From the NCBI GenBank assembly GCA_963576735.1, contig OY755175.1, positions 6,278,401 to 6,342,400 of the forward strand: a DNA stretch of 64,000 nt. The letters run 5' to 3'. Below the pieces are notes generated by a model that saw only the letters and a list, made by a program, of their open reading frames with translations, did no database searches and had not been told where the DNA came from. This document shows positions 33,683-43,956 of the stretch, piece by piece; the stretch's first letter is position 1, and every line of letters begins with the position of its first letter. The translations under genes and the position numbers were made by a program. Source of the stretch: Bedellia somnulentella. Taxonomy: Eukaryota; Arthropoda; Insecta; Lepidoptera; Bedelliidae.

Positions 33683-34053
33683 GAGTAACTTTCATTATAA
33701 CATTTCTGGTTTGAGGGGAGAAAAATCTATTTGGCAACCATATTAAGATTGCGAAAATAAATCAAACATAATTCTAAGGTTACGAAACCAACAAAATGCA
33801 ACCGAATATCATCCTTAAAAAGGTTTTAATGTTAATCTTTGTTATATGTATTTTATTTCCATTTTGTATTACATCCTTAGATTTTTCAAATACCTAGTCA
33901 AATATTTATACAAGATATATTAAAGGATATGAGATAAACGAAAAGACACCCATAAAAACCGGACAAATTTAACTCGTGAATACTGGTGTTAATATTATAT
34001 GAATAACACGATATTATGTGTGTTTATGATAGACATTAAATAATGTACCAATA

Positions 34054-34930
34054 GTGGTGGGTGTGACAGAGATCGCAGGTCTGTCAGAGGCAAAAAGTGC
34101 GTGGTTGGATATGGTCGGTCCAAACACAAATGTCCCTACCACTCTGTCCTCTCAGTGGCTTTGGGATGAGCCACTCTGCCGTCAAGTTCAAGTAAATCTT
34201 ACCAATACAGCTCTTGACATGGTGGAGCGAGCTCGTATCCTAGCTTGCTGTGAGCCAGAATCGGGACATTAGTTGAAAGCGTTGCCTTCTAGCAATCTAG
34301 GAACGTTGCTAAACAGGGGCACTTTTTCTATTGCCATAGGTCTAAGGTTGGGCGCAAAATTGAATGAACAACATCACTGCCGCTACGGTGCTTTAGTGGA
34401 ACAGCTAGGACACCATGGACTTTCATGTCGTCGCAGCGCTGGACGTCTGTCACGGCATGCTGCCCTCAATGACATCATCAGGCGGACCCTTACCACCATC
34501 AACGTGCCAGCTATCTTAGAACCTTCAGGTTTGCTACGTGATGATGGTAAGAGGCCTGACGGGATGTCATTGATACCTTGGAGGAATGGGAAGACGCTTG
34601 TGTGGGACGTAACTTGTGTTGATACGCTCGCTGGCGCCTTCCCATTTGTCAGGGTCTGCGGCTCGGGCTGGAGCTGCTGCTCATGAAGCCGAGGGTCTTA
34701 AGAAACGTAAGTATGGCTTCCTTGACGAAAGTCATATTTTTGTTCCTTTTGTTGTAGAGACCCTCGGCCCATAGGGTCCAGATGCGCGTAGATTAGTCAA
34801 GGATATATCTACGCGCCTTGTTGAAACTAGTGGGGATCCTAGGGCTGGCACATAATTTGCCCAAAGAATAAGTATTGCCGTACAAAGGGGCAATGCAGCC
34901 AGCCTTTTGGGAACCCTCCCCCCCAGCGGC
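34054..34930 (+). pseudogene. RT-element polyprotein C-terminal fragment, PD-(D/E)XK-like
   Basis: Two frames split by one TAG (34270-34272) and then a frameshift near 34640. Motifs: [40 protein letters not shown], then [20 protein letters not shown] followed by DVTCVDT. After the frameshift, AVQRGNAASLLGTLPPS can be read in another frame. I recall this ending from large retroelement RT proteins in many invertebrates. The K/RPDG...VWDxT arrangement resembles a PD-(D/E)XK nuclease core. The composition is more GC-rich than its surroundings. No RT domain is left; 5'-truncated and inactive. Confidence 0.6.
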
Positions 34931-35075
34931 AGTGATTTTGAAAATATTTTTTATATTGTTTAATTATTATTTCTATCTTTTGTATATATATTTAAAAGTC
35001 ATAGATTAAGGTTATTCTGTACAAATTTTAAACTTAGTATTGATCATTAGATCAAACATGTTTTGATTACAATTA

Positions 35076-35304
35076 GGGCCAGTTTTTTGATCCGTGGTTA
35101 ACTCAACAATTTGTTAAATATCGTAACTATTAGTTACATATCAGCAAAATGCATTTTTTGACCCGTGGTTAGAGTAACTAATGGTCAAATATCGAACCAA
35201 AATGGATTTACGATTTAACTACTGGTTAGTCATTTAACTATAGTCAATGTCACGTCAATGTAACAAATGGTTATATTTTTAACTCCGGATCAAAAAACTG
35301 GCCC
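35076..35304. mobile_element. Harbinger-type MITE with TTA duplication
   Basis: Ends GGGCCAGTTTTTTGATCCG and its exact reverse complement, flanked on both sides by TTA (35073-35075, 35305-35307). A 3-bp TWA target duplication and GGG ends fit the PIF/Harbinger superfamily. An internal repeat, TTTTTTGACCCGTGGTTA, echoes the left end. No coding capacity. Confidence 0.82.
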
Positions 35305-35393
35305 TTAGACATTTAGATTGTTGATTTTGTATTGTTGGTAGCAAAGTCACACAGGTAATTAACGATGTAATAAATTATGTACCAATGTGAGTA

Positions 35394-35602
35394 AAACATT
35401 TTTTTCTGTGGGTGCCGTATCAGGCGACCAAGGTTTTTGGGGCATTTTAAATGATTGTTGGGCGATGCGGCTGAAGACCAATAACCAGCCATTCTTTTTT
35501 CAAAATCTATACCCCTCTCAACTAAAAAAGTGGCCATGGAATTTCTACCTCTGAAGCTCTGGCTACTGCTTTTTGGGATTTATTGCCATGAGTATATGTA
35601 TA
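35394..35602 (+). mobile_element. SINE-A copy
   Basis: TGTGGGTGCCGTATCAGGCG, GATGCGGCTGAAGACC, GCTCTGGCTACTGCTTTTTG and ATGAGTATATGTATAT. Confidence 0.8.
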
Positions 35603-35757
35603 TTGTCAATGACAACAACCTACGTGATGGAGGCCTAACGTATACTGACTTTATGAATTTCACTACTTTTTGACTTGACGTAATTTAAGCGATGCAGGAG
35701 GATATTTTTTTTTTTACTTTACTCATAATAATAAAATCTTTACTCATAATAAGTAAA

Positions 35758-36008
35758 AGGGATCTATAGAGCTAGTGTGGATGGTAATGTTAGTAGAGGA
35801 CGACCACGGAGAACACACTTGGACCAAATTGAGAGTGTGCTCAAAAAGGCTGGCGTCCGAAGTATGAAGAATAAAAGAGCATGTATGAAAAGATTGATGG
35901 ATGTAAACGAAGCTAGAGAGGTTTGTCAGGATCGTACGAAGTGGCGATCGATAGTCTCTGCCTACCCCAATGGGAATTAGTGGCGTGAGTATATGTATGT
36001 ATGTATGT
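35758..36008 (+). mobile_element. RTE-like LINE, 3' end
   Basis: About 250 bp covering the last 67 codons (NVSRGRPRRTHLDQIE to WRSIVSAYPNGN) in an intact frame, then tail GTGAGTATATGTATGTATG. 5'-truncated and little diverged from the copy at 32890-33682. Confidence 0.82.
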
Positions 36009-36184
36009 CATAATAATCCCTTGGTCTTCTAGGCAAATCAACTTCAATTTTAAATCCACATATGCTTTTCAATCCTCAATTATTAACTACTGGTTTCAAA
36101 TGCATTTATAACTTTCCTGCATGTCCAGAACGCAAACATAAACATAAGTCTTTGCTATTTCTTCAGAGAAAATTGTTTAACAGA

Positions 36185-36305
36185 AGGGTAAGTGACGTCA
36201 AGGGAAAGTTCTGATGAGGAGAGGTTCAAGGGCGGCTATATAGGTCAGCGGGCCGCTGGAACCCGGGTTCACCCGCCCGCCCTGCCCTGCCCTGTGACGC
36301 ACAAT
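36185..36305. promoter_or_regulatory. possible promoter: TATATA, CRE and CpG-rich patch
   Basis: Contains the palindromic CRE TGACGTCA, a TATA-like GGCTATATAGG, and a CpG-rich stretch ending CCCGCCCGCC. On the minus strand an Inr-like ATCAGA lies about 30 bp beyond the TATA, the spacing of a core promoter. No coding exon is identified beside it. Confidence 0.25.
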
Positions 36306-36782
36306 ACCTACCCCATATTAGCCTTTAATACTGGAATTTATAATTCTCCAGAAATAGATTATACCTTAGCTCAATGACTGAAAACAGAATTGAATATGTT
36401 TTTGAAGTAAAGGATTGTCTGGGGTTGGGCTTTCAACATCATTGCCCACAGCCATATATAAGTATACCATACATTATTATATCGCTGTGTATTATGTTTG
36501 TAGTTATATGATATATATGAGATTATTTTTTTGTGTAGAAAAAATATTTTTTATAGATATTTTTCAAGTTGATCTATTTGTTCTGTTGTTTTAATATGGT
36601 AATAAATGTTTGTTTATTTGAAATCTTTTGCGACTCCATTTGAAAAGTTCACCCTGACAAACTTAATGCAATATTTACAGGGTTCTCTGGGGCAAAACAA
36701 GATCAGTACGATTATAGAATTTTAAACTCTAAATTATGTTAATAAACCAATATTTGCTTCAGTGTTACAGTGCTCTAGTATT

Positions 36783-36803
36783 AGGAGGAGGAGGAGGAGA
36801 AGG
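36783..36803. repeat. (AGG)n microsatellite
   Basis: AGGAGGAGGAGGAGGAGAAG immediately upstream of a SINE-C copy. Confidence 0.8.
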
Positions 36804-37000
36804 AAGCTAGATGCTGGGTCCGGGCTTCGGTGGTGAGATCCCCGCTTATTTTATTTGAACATTTATAATATAATGAAAATAAATGTCTTTGTAGTCTTCG
36901 GTATTATTTATGTCGTTGTATTCAACAAATATGTCGTCAATTAATATCCTATGCCACCGTCATAACGGTCTATATACTTTGGGACTAACTTGATCTTTTA
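36804..37000 (+). mobile_element. SINE-C copy
   Basis: GCTAGATGCTGGGTCCGGGC, GGTGGTGAGATCCCCGCTTA, then TACTTTGGGACTAACTTGAT near the end. Preceded by an (AGG)n run. Confidence 0.45.
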
Positions 37001-38181
37001 ACTATGTCTTATAACCGCTTATTGTATATCTCTGTTGAGAAATGAGGTCGTTCAGTGTTCAAAATACGACCAATATTTTCTTATACTGTAACTACAGACA
37101 AACAATAATATTAAACTATTCAACTATTCCAACGGGTGACGTGATTAAGGTTATTAACCCACTGTTCAGCAATGTAGTAAGGTAAGGTAGTTCCATCATT
37201 TTATAACCCTTCAAGCTACCCTCACAGCTTCCAAAGGTGATTAGGTTATTGGAGCGAAGCTCCATTTACCCCCGACTTTTGCATTTCGTTGTGATCGTAC
37301 TCCTCCCAAACGGCTCAACTCAGAACCCTAAAATTTTGCATGGTTGTCAAGGACTATGTCTAGTTGGTTTATGTCAATTTTGATAAAAATAGGAGGAATA
37401 ATCACCATTAAAAAATTATAATGTTAGTGGAAAAATTACGTAAACAATGCCAGCGCGTGAAAATAGAATCTATATTAATAATTTCGTCACGGGGTACGGT
37501 AGACTCGATCGAAACCTTACCTGAATAATAATACATAAAAAAATAATGATTTTGAGTCGACAACATTTATCCGCAAAATTTGGATTGTCGAGTATTTTGC
37601 TAAATTTTAATGGTGCTGATTGCTGACAAACAAATATTAGTAGCCATATTGACTGTCACCCGATGACACAAACGTTCCGTTTTATAATGTTTTTCAATCG
37701 TTCCGCAAAGGACAAGGAGGTTTCGATTGAGTCTACCATACTCCTTAACGAAATTATTATTATAGATACTATATACTTCAGTCGTTGACCTTTCTCGATA
37801 ATATTGTTTTTGCCACTTTTGTATCCGCTGTAGGGCATCACCAAATTGTAGTGCAGACTTCCAAACTACAATAAGCCTAGCAAATACGCAAGCAGGAACT
37901 TAGAACACGTTTGTTCGAATTCATGATTTATATCTATTCCAGTCAGTAATGACAGTTTCTGCGTCTCTATTTGTATTAATTTGTTCTGATTGTACTCATT
38001 ATTCCGAAAATCGTATTGAAGTAGTCGAAGTATTTCATTAAATCTTTCATTGGTCGTGTATTTGTTTGTTGTTTCTCCTTGCATTTGGTAAATATAGTCA
38101 CAATTCTGGCAAGTGGATGCCGCGAAAGGCTCTTCGTAACGATGGCAAATTTAGTATGTATGTCGGTATTCAGCCATACGC

Positions 38182-38251
38182 TAGGATACCCCTAATTGTT
38201 CGATAGGCCCCCTTAGGCCGCGCGCAGTAAGAGCTACCATGGGGTATCCTA
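38182..38251. repeat. inverted repeat (stem-loop), CTAGGATACCCC/GGGGTATCCTAG
   Basis: Two 12-bp arms about 45 bp apart enclose a GC-rich loop (GGCCGCGCGC). It could be an end structure of the unknown element around it. Confidence 0.5.
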
Positions 38252-38421
38252 GACTGTTGCCGTCTACCTAGGTAGTTTGCGCTGACTGAAGAAAAGAGTA
38301 TCTATAATAATAATTAATAGATAAAATCAATGAACGAATCTAGACGAATCAATGCCTTGCTTACCTTTAATATTCCTTGAGAACAGATGACTACAAAAGT
38401 ATACTTACTTACTTGCTTACT

Positions 38422-38659
38422 TATACTCAATGCTTTAAATCCCTAGAAGGGGTAGCCAGAGTTAAGGATTTAGAAATTCCTCAGCCACTTTTGGAAAATT
38501 GAGTGAGGAAAAGATCGTGAAGGGAAGGTTGTTGGTAATGGGTCTTTAAACGCATTGCCCAAAAATCCCTTGAAAGCCCCAATACCGTTAGTCGCCTCTT
38601 ACGTACACCCATCGATCGGTAGAAACGGGGTAGTGCTATTCTAAACCGACACTACACGG
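38422..38659 (-). mobile_element. SINE-A, near full length
   Basis: From AAATCCCTAGAAGGGGTAGC to ACCGACACTACACGG on the plus strand; little diverged. Confidence 0.85.
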
Positions 38660-39249
38660 CGATCTACCTATATTTTGTACCTAGATGTGTATTATATGCC
38701 AAATTTCACCCGAGTAAAGCTGGGTTTTCATCTAGTTTTTTCATATTCGATCGTCCCAAAGTCACGTCCGTTTGCGCTCCAACAGTTGGTAATTTTTCGA
38801 ACTTTTGAACGCTAATACTCGAGTTCTAGAACATTTTTCCCAAAAAATTTTTAACATTTTTTTTTAGCTATTTAGATATTTTTTTTAAACAATGAAAATT
38901 GTAAACAATTTAAGTTTTCCAAAATCAGGGCTGTAACTACATTGCAGTTTTGTGTAGAATCAATTACGCGTTTAGGTAAACCAACAAGTATATTCAAGGA
39001 ATCATAATAAATTGCATAGCAACGCGTGTTGAGATATTTGTAGAATAAATCGTTCAACGATAAGTAATATCTGAGAATCAGGCAATTGCTCGCTTCGCTC
39101 CTTTTATTGGCATCCGACGGTCCCATGCCAACCTAGTTTATTATGTTTTTCCGAAAAAATATGGCTAGACAACCTATTGTTGGCAGTATAACCGTGAGTG
39201 TAAGTGAATAGTTAGGTGCGAGTAAAAGTAGATCTATGCAATATTAAAA

Positions 39250-39395
39250 CCGGCACGGTCCGTGTAAAGCAAAGGCAATCTGAAGAGACAGCAGTGTAAA
39301 TAGGGCTCGGAGCACGTTCCGGACCACTGCTCCGGTGGATTACCGCAAAGTCCACCAGGGGGCGCCCTCCACCAGCTTTACATCAAAAGCACTTA
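39250..39395 (+). promoter_or_regulatory. GC-rich patch with a CTCF-consensus site
   Basis: At 39352-39366 lies CCACCAGGGGGCGCC, a full match to the vertebrate CTCF consensus CCASYAGRKGGCRSY, which also contains the AGRKGGCGC-type core bound by insect CTCF. It sits in a GC-rich, non-repeat patch with hairpin-forming CACGGTCCGTG and CCGGACCACTGCTCCGG motifs. Whether it is bound is unknown. Confidence 0.45.
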
Positions 39396-40324
39396 TCATT
39401 TCGCTTTGTTAAGCGCTTGCTTTCCCGATTTTCACAACGCTTTATAGGACACGTTTAGGCACGTTCGGGAGGTACATCTTCGGTTTTTACGTAGGTATAG
39501 TAATGTTTTTAATTGGAAGTAATATTTTTGAAGAAAAATTGTTTATGATGCACCGTTTTACTGTTTTAACCTACGCTGCGCTTATACTTATGGCTATTAT
39601 CTCAAAAAAGAAGTGCCTAAAAATATCTTAACCGATTTTGAAAGTTTGAAGGCTAAGAGGGAGAATATGGTATAAAATAAAGAATAATACCACATTCTGG
39701 TTACTGTAAAAGATCAGTTCTACAACCAGAACAAAAGATGGGAAGTGATTTCTAACCTTAAATAAGAGGATAAATATACAAATACGACGACTTTCTTCTA
39801 CATTATTATGATTTGCAAATATGGCCTGTGAATATACATAAAACTTGATTGGCGATGGTAAATCAGCCTCAATTCAACATATGTACACTGTTAATAGCCT
39901 TTTGCTGATTGCGAGGCGTTGAAACAATACTTATCGATTCAAAGTTCCAATTAAATTCCATTTGCCCTATTTGAAGTTGGCAGTTTAGGTTTTCACCATT
40001 TAAAACGGCATGAAACCCGATCAGGTTTTAATTAAAATATGCAGATAATAGTGTGGTTTATATTAAATATCGTGCAACAGCCGCGATAATTTTACAATTA
40101 AGTACAACAAAACATCGTTTTCATTTTAACCGGTGAAAAGGCACGCACGCTGTTATTTTTCCCTCGCATTCACATGCTTCCAGTCAAAATCAATAGTTGT
40201 CACAGTAGAGGTATGTTTGACCTGAAAACTTGTTTGCTAATGGACTGATTTGCGAGTTAACCTGCAAACAGTTGCCTTTTACTGGCATTTGTGTAGGGTT
40301 ATTATAAGCGCTCAAAATTTTGAC

Positions 40325-40368
40325 ACGTATATCGCCTTTAGCGCTTAATGGGGTAGGCAGAGTTCTTT
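40325..40368 (-). mobile_element. short RTE-like LINE/SINE tail relic
   Basis: TTAATGGGGTAGGCAGAG on the plus strand matches the reversed LINE tail hairpin region; only about 45 bp remain. Confidence 0.3.
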
Positions 40369-40553
40369 TGATGCGAAGTTATATTTGTAGTGGCAAACAA
40401 TGTTTATTTTAATTATGATTTTTTGTTTTGAATGTGGTGTTCGCTTTTAATTAATCTTTATATTAATTAAAAAGAAACCATTCTCTTTGTTTAAATTTTT
40501 ACAGTTTTTTTTTGTATATAGAAACGGACCTATTGGACCTATAAGTAATAACC

Positions 40554-40704
40554 GATGCGGTTCGAGACCCATTACCAACGCTATTTTATTTCTACCATCC
40601 TCTCCCCTATCAACTTCCAAATGTGGCTGAGGAGTTTCTAGCTCTAAAGCTCTGGCTACCCCTTTTTGGGATTTATGGCCGTAAGTTTATGTATGTATGT
40701 ATGT
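40554..40704 (+). mobile_element. SINE-A 3' half with B-box-like motif
   Basis: Starts GATGCGGTTCGAGACCC, a close match to a pol III B box (GGTTCGAnnCC), and ends TTTATGGCCGTAAGTTTATG with (TATG)n. Confidence 0.8.
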
Positions 40705-40802
40705 TGTTTTATTATATTTGTATGCCACAAAGATTTCATTGCTTTATTTCGTTATATTTTATTTGCATATTATTTAATGCATATTTTACGCATTATATTA
40801 TC

Positions 40803-42418
40803 GCGGTGATTGTGCCTCTGTATAAAGGAAAAGGGTCACGCCAGGAGGCTAAAAACTACCGCGGCATTAGCCTACTCAGCATTGTCGGTAAATTTTATGC
40901 AAAGGTATTGATTGAAAGAGTGATGAATGAACCTGATGAGAAAATATGGGATGTGCAAGCAGAATTTAGGAAAGGAATGGGATGTATGGATCAAATCTTC
41001 TCTCTAAGGAGCATCACCGAAAATTTCTAAGCCAAGAACCAAAAGGTGTATTGCTCCTTCATTGATTTAGAGAAGGCGTATGATAGGGTGGTAAGAAAGT
41101 GTTTGTGGGAGGTGTTATCCAAGTTCGGTTTGGGGAGTCAACTTATACGTGCATTGGTTTCACTCTATGAGGATTCTAGTGCATGTGTAAGAGTAAACGG
41201 GGAAAACACTGACTGGTTTGGCATCTCTAGGGGTGTCCGACAGGGTTGTGTTGCTTCTCCGTGGCTCTTCAATTTATTCATGGATGACTGTTTGACCGAA
41301 TTGCGTGAAAGTGATAATGGACTAAGAATGGATGGATTCATTGTTAAATACCTATTGTATGCTGACGATCAAGCGCTACTTGCATCGTCGGCGGAAGAGT
41401 TGCAAGAGATGATGAATATTGCATGTGCGTCATTTGAAAGAAAGGGAATGAAAGTGAATGTAGATGAAACTAAAACCATGTTTTTGAAAGAGAGGAGAAT
41501 ATGGTCGAATGCGTGATTGAGATTAATGGTAAGAGAGCGGAACAAGTGAATGCGTTTGTATATCTGGGAAGTATGTTTACTAGAGATGGAAAGTGTGTTG
41601 AAGATATTGAGAGAAGAGTGAAAAAGGGTAATGCGATTAATGGAGCACTGGATAGTCCACTGACCTCCATTATACTATATAAGTACGCTGGACTAATTAT
41701 AGGCCAGGTGACAGTGAGGCGATTTGATTTTCGCCATTTTGGCGCTTACGGCAGCAGTGAAGGAACAAGGAACTAATAAAAGAGATGGGACAGGAAGATA
41801 AAATATATCGATAAAATGTTTCTGCTTAAAGGAAAGGCTAAGTTTTATCGAAACGAAACTTTACAGCACTATTGATTTATAATTGTTTCTAAAAACCATA
41901 GATATAGTATGCTTTATGGTAAAAAAAACACTGGCCATTTTGCAGTTTACGTCATATTTAGTTCCTCGTTCCTTCATTGGGGGCGCTTCAAATTGGCACA
42001 GTAAATAGCTGTCATTTTGATACGTATCATTAGTCCAGCGTACTTATATAGTATAATGGAGGTCAGTGGGATAGTCTAATGTCTAGTCAATCGGTGTCCG
42101 AAAGGGCCCGAATGGCTGTGCATGATGCTGTTCTTGTTCCTACGCTTATGTATGGCAGTGAATGTTGGGTGTGGCAGAAGAAGCATAAAAGCAAAGTGAA
42201 TGCAGTACAAATGAGATCCCTCAGAAAAGTTTGTAATGTAAGGTTATGTGATCGTATGAAAAATGACGTGATTCGTGAAAGGTGTGGTGTAAAAGATGAT
42301 ATTGTAATAAGATAGAAAAAGGAATGTTGAGAGGGTTTGCCAGGATCGTACGAAGTGGCGATCGATAGTCTCTGCCTACCCCAATGGGAATTAACGGCGT
42401 GAGTATATGTATGTATAT
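40803..42418 (+). mobile_element. RTE-like LINE with RT, split by a MITE
   Basis: The most complete plus-strand copy: AVIVPLYKGKGS, NYRGISLLSIVGK, motif A FIDLEKAYDRV, SRGVRQGCVASPWLFNLFMD and the catalytic LLYADDQALLA. An in-frame stop lies near 41028 and a frameshift near 41480. A 411-bp MITE (41658-42068) interrupts the codons for NGALDS, and coding resumes at LMSSQSVSERARMAVHDA. About 230 bp are deleted near 42330, before the tail CCCCAATGGGAATTAACGGC and GTGAGTATATGTATG. The 5' end is truncated ahead of the RT. Confidence 0.85.
41658..42068. mobile_element. 411-bp MITE with perfect 40-bp inverted repeats, 8-bp duplication
   Basis: Begins CACTGACCTCCATTATACT; the last 40 bases are the exact reverse complement of the first 40. 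It is flanked by the 8-bp duplication GGATAGTC (41650-41657 and 42069-42076), and the uninterrupted site is seen in another LINE copy (33120-33130). An inner inverted repeat (GAAGGAACAAGGAACTA / TAGTTCCTCGTTCCTTC) extends the fold. An 8-bp duplication points to hAT or P superfamilies; no transposase inside. Confidence 0.92.
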
Positions 42419-43505
42419 TATCGTTACGTAATGAGCCCTTGGAACCCTGACTTTTTGCCTCGATATTTAAATAACCAGTAACTCAACTTGGAATCAGTAA
42501 TACAGAACCAAAATTAACAACAAACAACAAACAATTTGCAATCCAGTAGCAGATAAATCAACAGAATTATAATGGCAAATTGAATTGAACATGAACAGTC
42601 TATTATCGATACAAAAAGAGGGATAAGTTCCAGCAAAGTAAATGATTCCAAGCTGAACGTAAGTGGAGCGCAATATTTAGAATGTTTTCAATAAAAAATG
42701 GTGCTCAGCTATTCAACAAGTCCTATTGAATATAAACTTTTTAAGTGGAGCAGAGCGGGACAAAAGAAACTGGCTGAAATAGCGTGAGTTGCTGGAAAAA
42801 TGCAGGCGTCGAAGTTTGGAATGGGTTTTATTTTTTAATATTTTGTAAGACAGAGTTGTTGCGGTTTTATTGAACAGTCTTCCTACATTCGTAATCAGAT
42901 CAGCTCTGGACTATAAATTCCAAACACCAAGGATTCAGAGTTCCAAGTTCTTCAGACACTTTTATTATTGATTTTTAGCCACATCGCCTAGCAATCATTT
43001 AAAGTGCCCCAACCTAACCTCAACGCGTTTTACTTTATCTAACTTTCAATTACTTATAAATAAAGCATAGAGTGATTCATCAGCAAATTTTGACTTACCC
43101 CTAGTTGGTGATTTCAATGACAGATTTCTTGGTTTTGTAGGAACTTTCACTGCTTTACAAAAATATTTATTTTTGAGTTGATTCATTTCTAAACATACTT
43201 GTTCGAGCCAAGTCCCGCGTACAAGTGAAGTAAAGCTCATACCAAGAAAAATATGTTGTAATTGGATTGTACCGAAATCGGATTATGGGTAATAGTCGTT
43301 GTTAACTATAACTTAAAAAAAGATTAGACACAATATTAATGAATTATATTACTATTTTTATATTTTATACATAAGCCTATTCTTATATTAACAGGGACCG
43401 CACGAGTCCGTAAATTTCAAAATTCATAAAATTTATTATTAATTGAAAACATGTCTAATTTGGCTTTTTTGTTCATAAGAAAAAACCTATAGAATCTTAA
43501 TAAAA

Positions 43506-43750
43506 TACATACATACATATACTCACGGCTATAAATCCCTAGAAGGGGTAGCCAGAGCTAAGGAATAAGAAATTCCTCAGCCACTTTTGGAAGTTGCATG
43601 GGGAAAAGATGGTGAAATAAAGGTTGTTGGTGATGGGTCTCCAACCGCATCGCCCAAAAATCCTTTAAAAACTCCAATAACGTTAGTCGCCTCTTACGTA
43701 CACCCACCGTAAGAAATGGGGTAGTGCTATTCGAAGCCGACACTACACAG
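43506..43750 (-). mobile_element. SINE-A, full length
   Basis: Starts with the (CATA)n tail and ACTCACGGCTATAAATCCC and ends CCGACACTACACAG. One of the best copies. Confidence 0.9.
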
Positions 43751-43776
43751 CAAACTACTTATCGACTTATGGCTTA

Positions 43777-43956
43777 ACCCACATGGCTGCGTTATACTGA
43801 AACATACACTGTGACACTGTATTATAAAGCGCTATTAGGCTTGCTTCCTATCATGTAAAAGAACTGTTCAAGCAAAACGTGAATACTCTGAACACCGGTG
43901 ACACATGAATCATGATGTTTAAAATTATAAGTACTTCTGGACAGCGTGCACGTTGT
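43777..43956 (+). mobile_element. SINE-B, middle-3' fragment, old
   Basis: ACCCACATGGCTGCGTTATA, GCAAAACGTGAATACTCTG and ATAAGTACTTCTGGACAGCG. Confidence 0.7.

Larger units (their letters stand above)
37439..39126 (-). pseudogene. unrecognised coding-like fragments with an inverted partial copy
   Basis: Minus-strand frames at 39126-38872, 38084-37866 (NERFNEILRLLQYDFRNNEY and ETQKLSLLTGIDIN) and 37844-37640, where the better frame reads STTEVYSIYNNNFVKEYGRL then NRNLLVLCGTIEKHY. A second copy of the last motif lies inverted on the plus strand at 37439-37527 (RIYINNFVTGYGRLDRNLT, then a stop). Shared: IYxNNFVxxYGRLxRNL. I do not recognise the family. GGAGCGAAG-type motifs flank the block at about 37252 and 39095. 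Probably a degraded mobile element. Confidence 0.4.

Noticed and set aside
42885..43020. Possible SINE-A copy (ATCGCCTAGCAATCATTTAA)
   Set aside because: Only scattered short matches to the reversed family; not enough to call.
43558..43743. 61-codon minus-strand frame, nearly identical to one at 48383-48568
   Set aside because: Both are the same stretch of SINE-A read in one frame; the similarity reflects the repeat, not a gene family.
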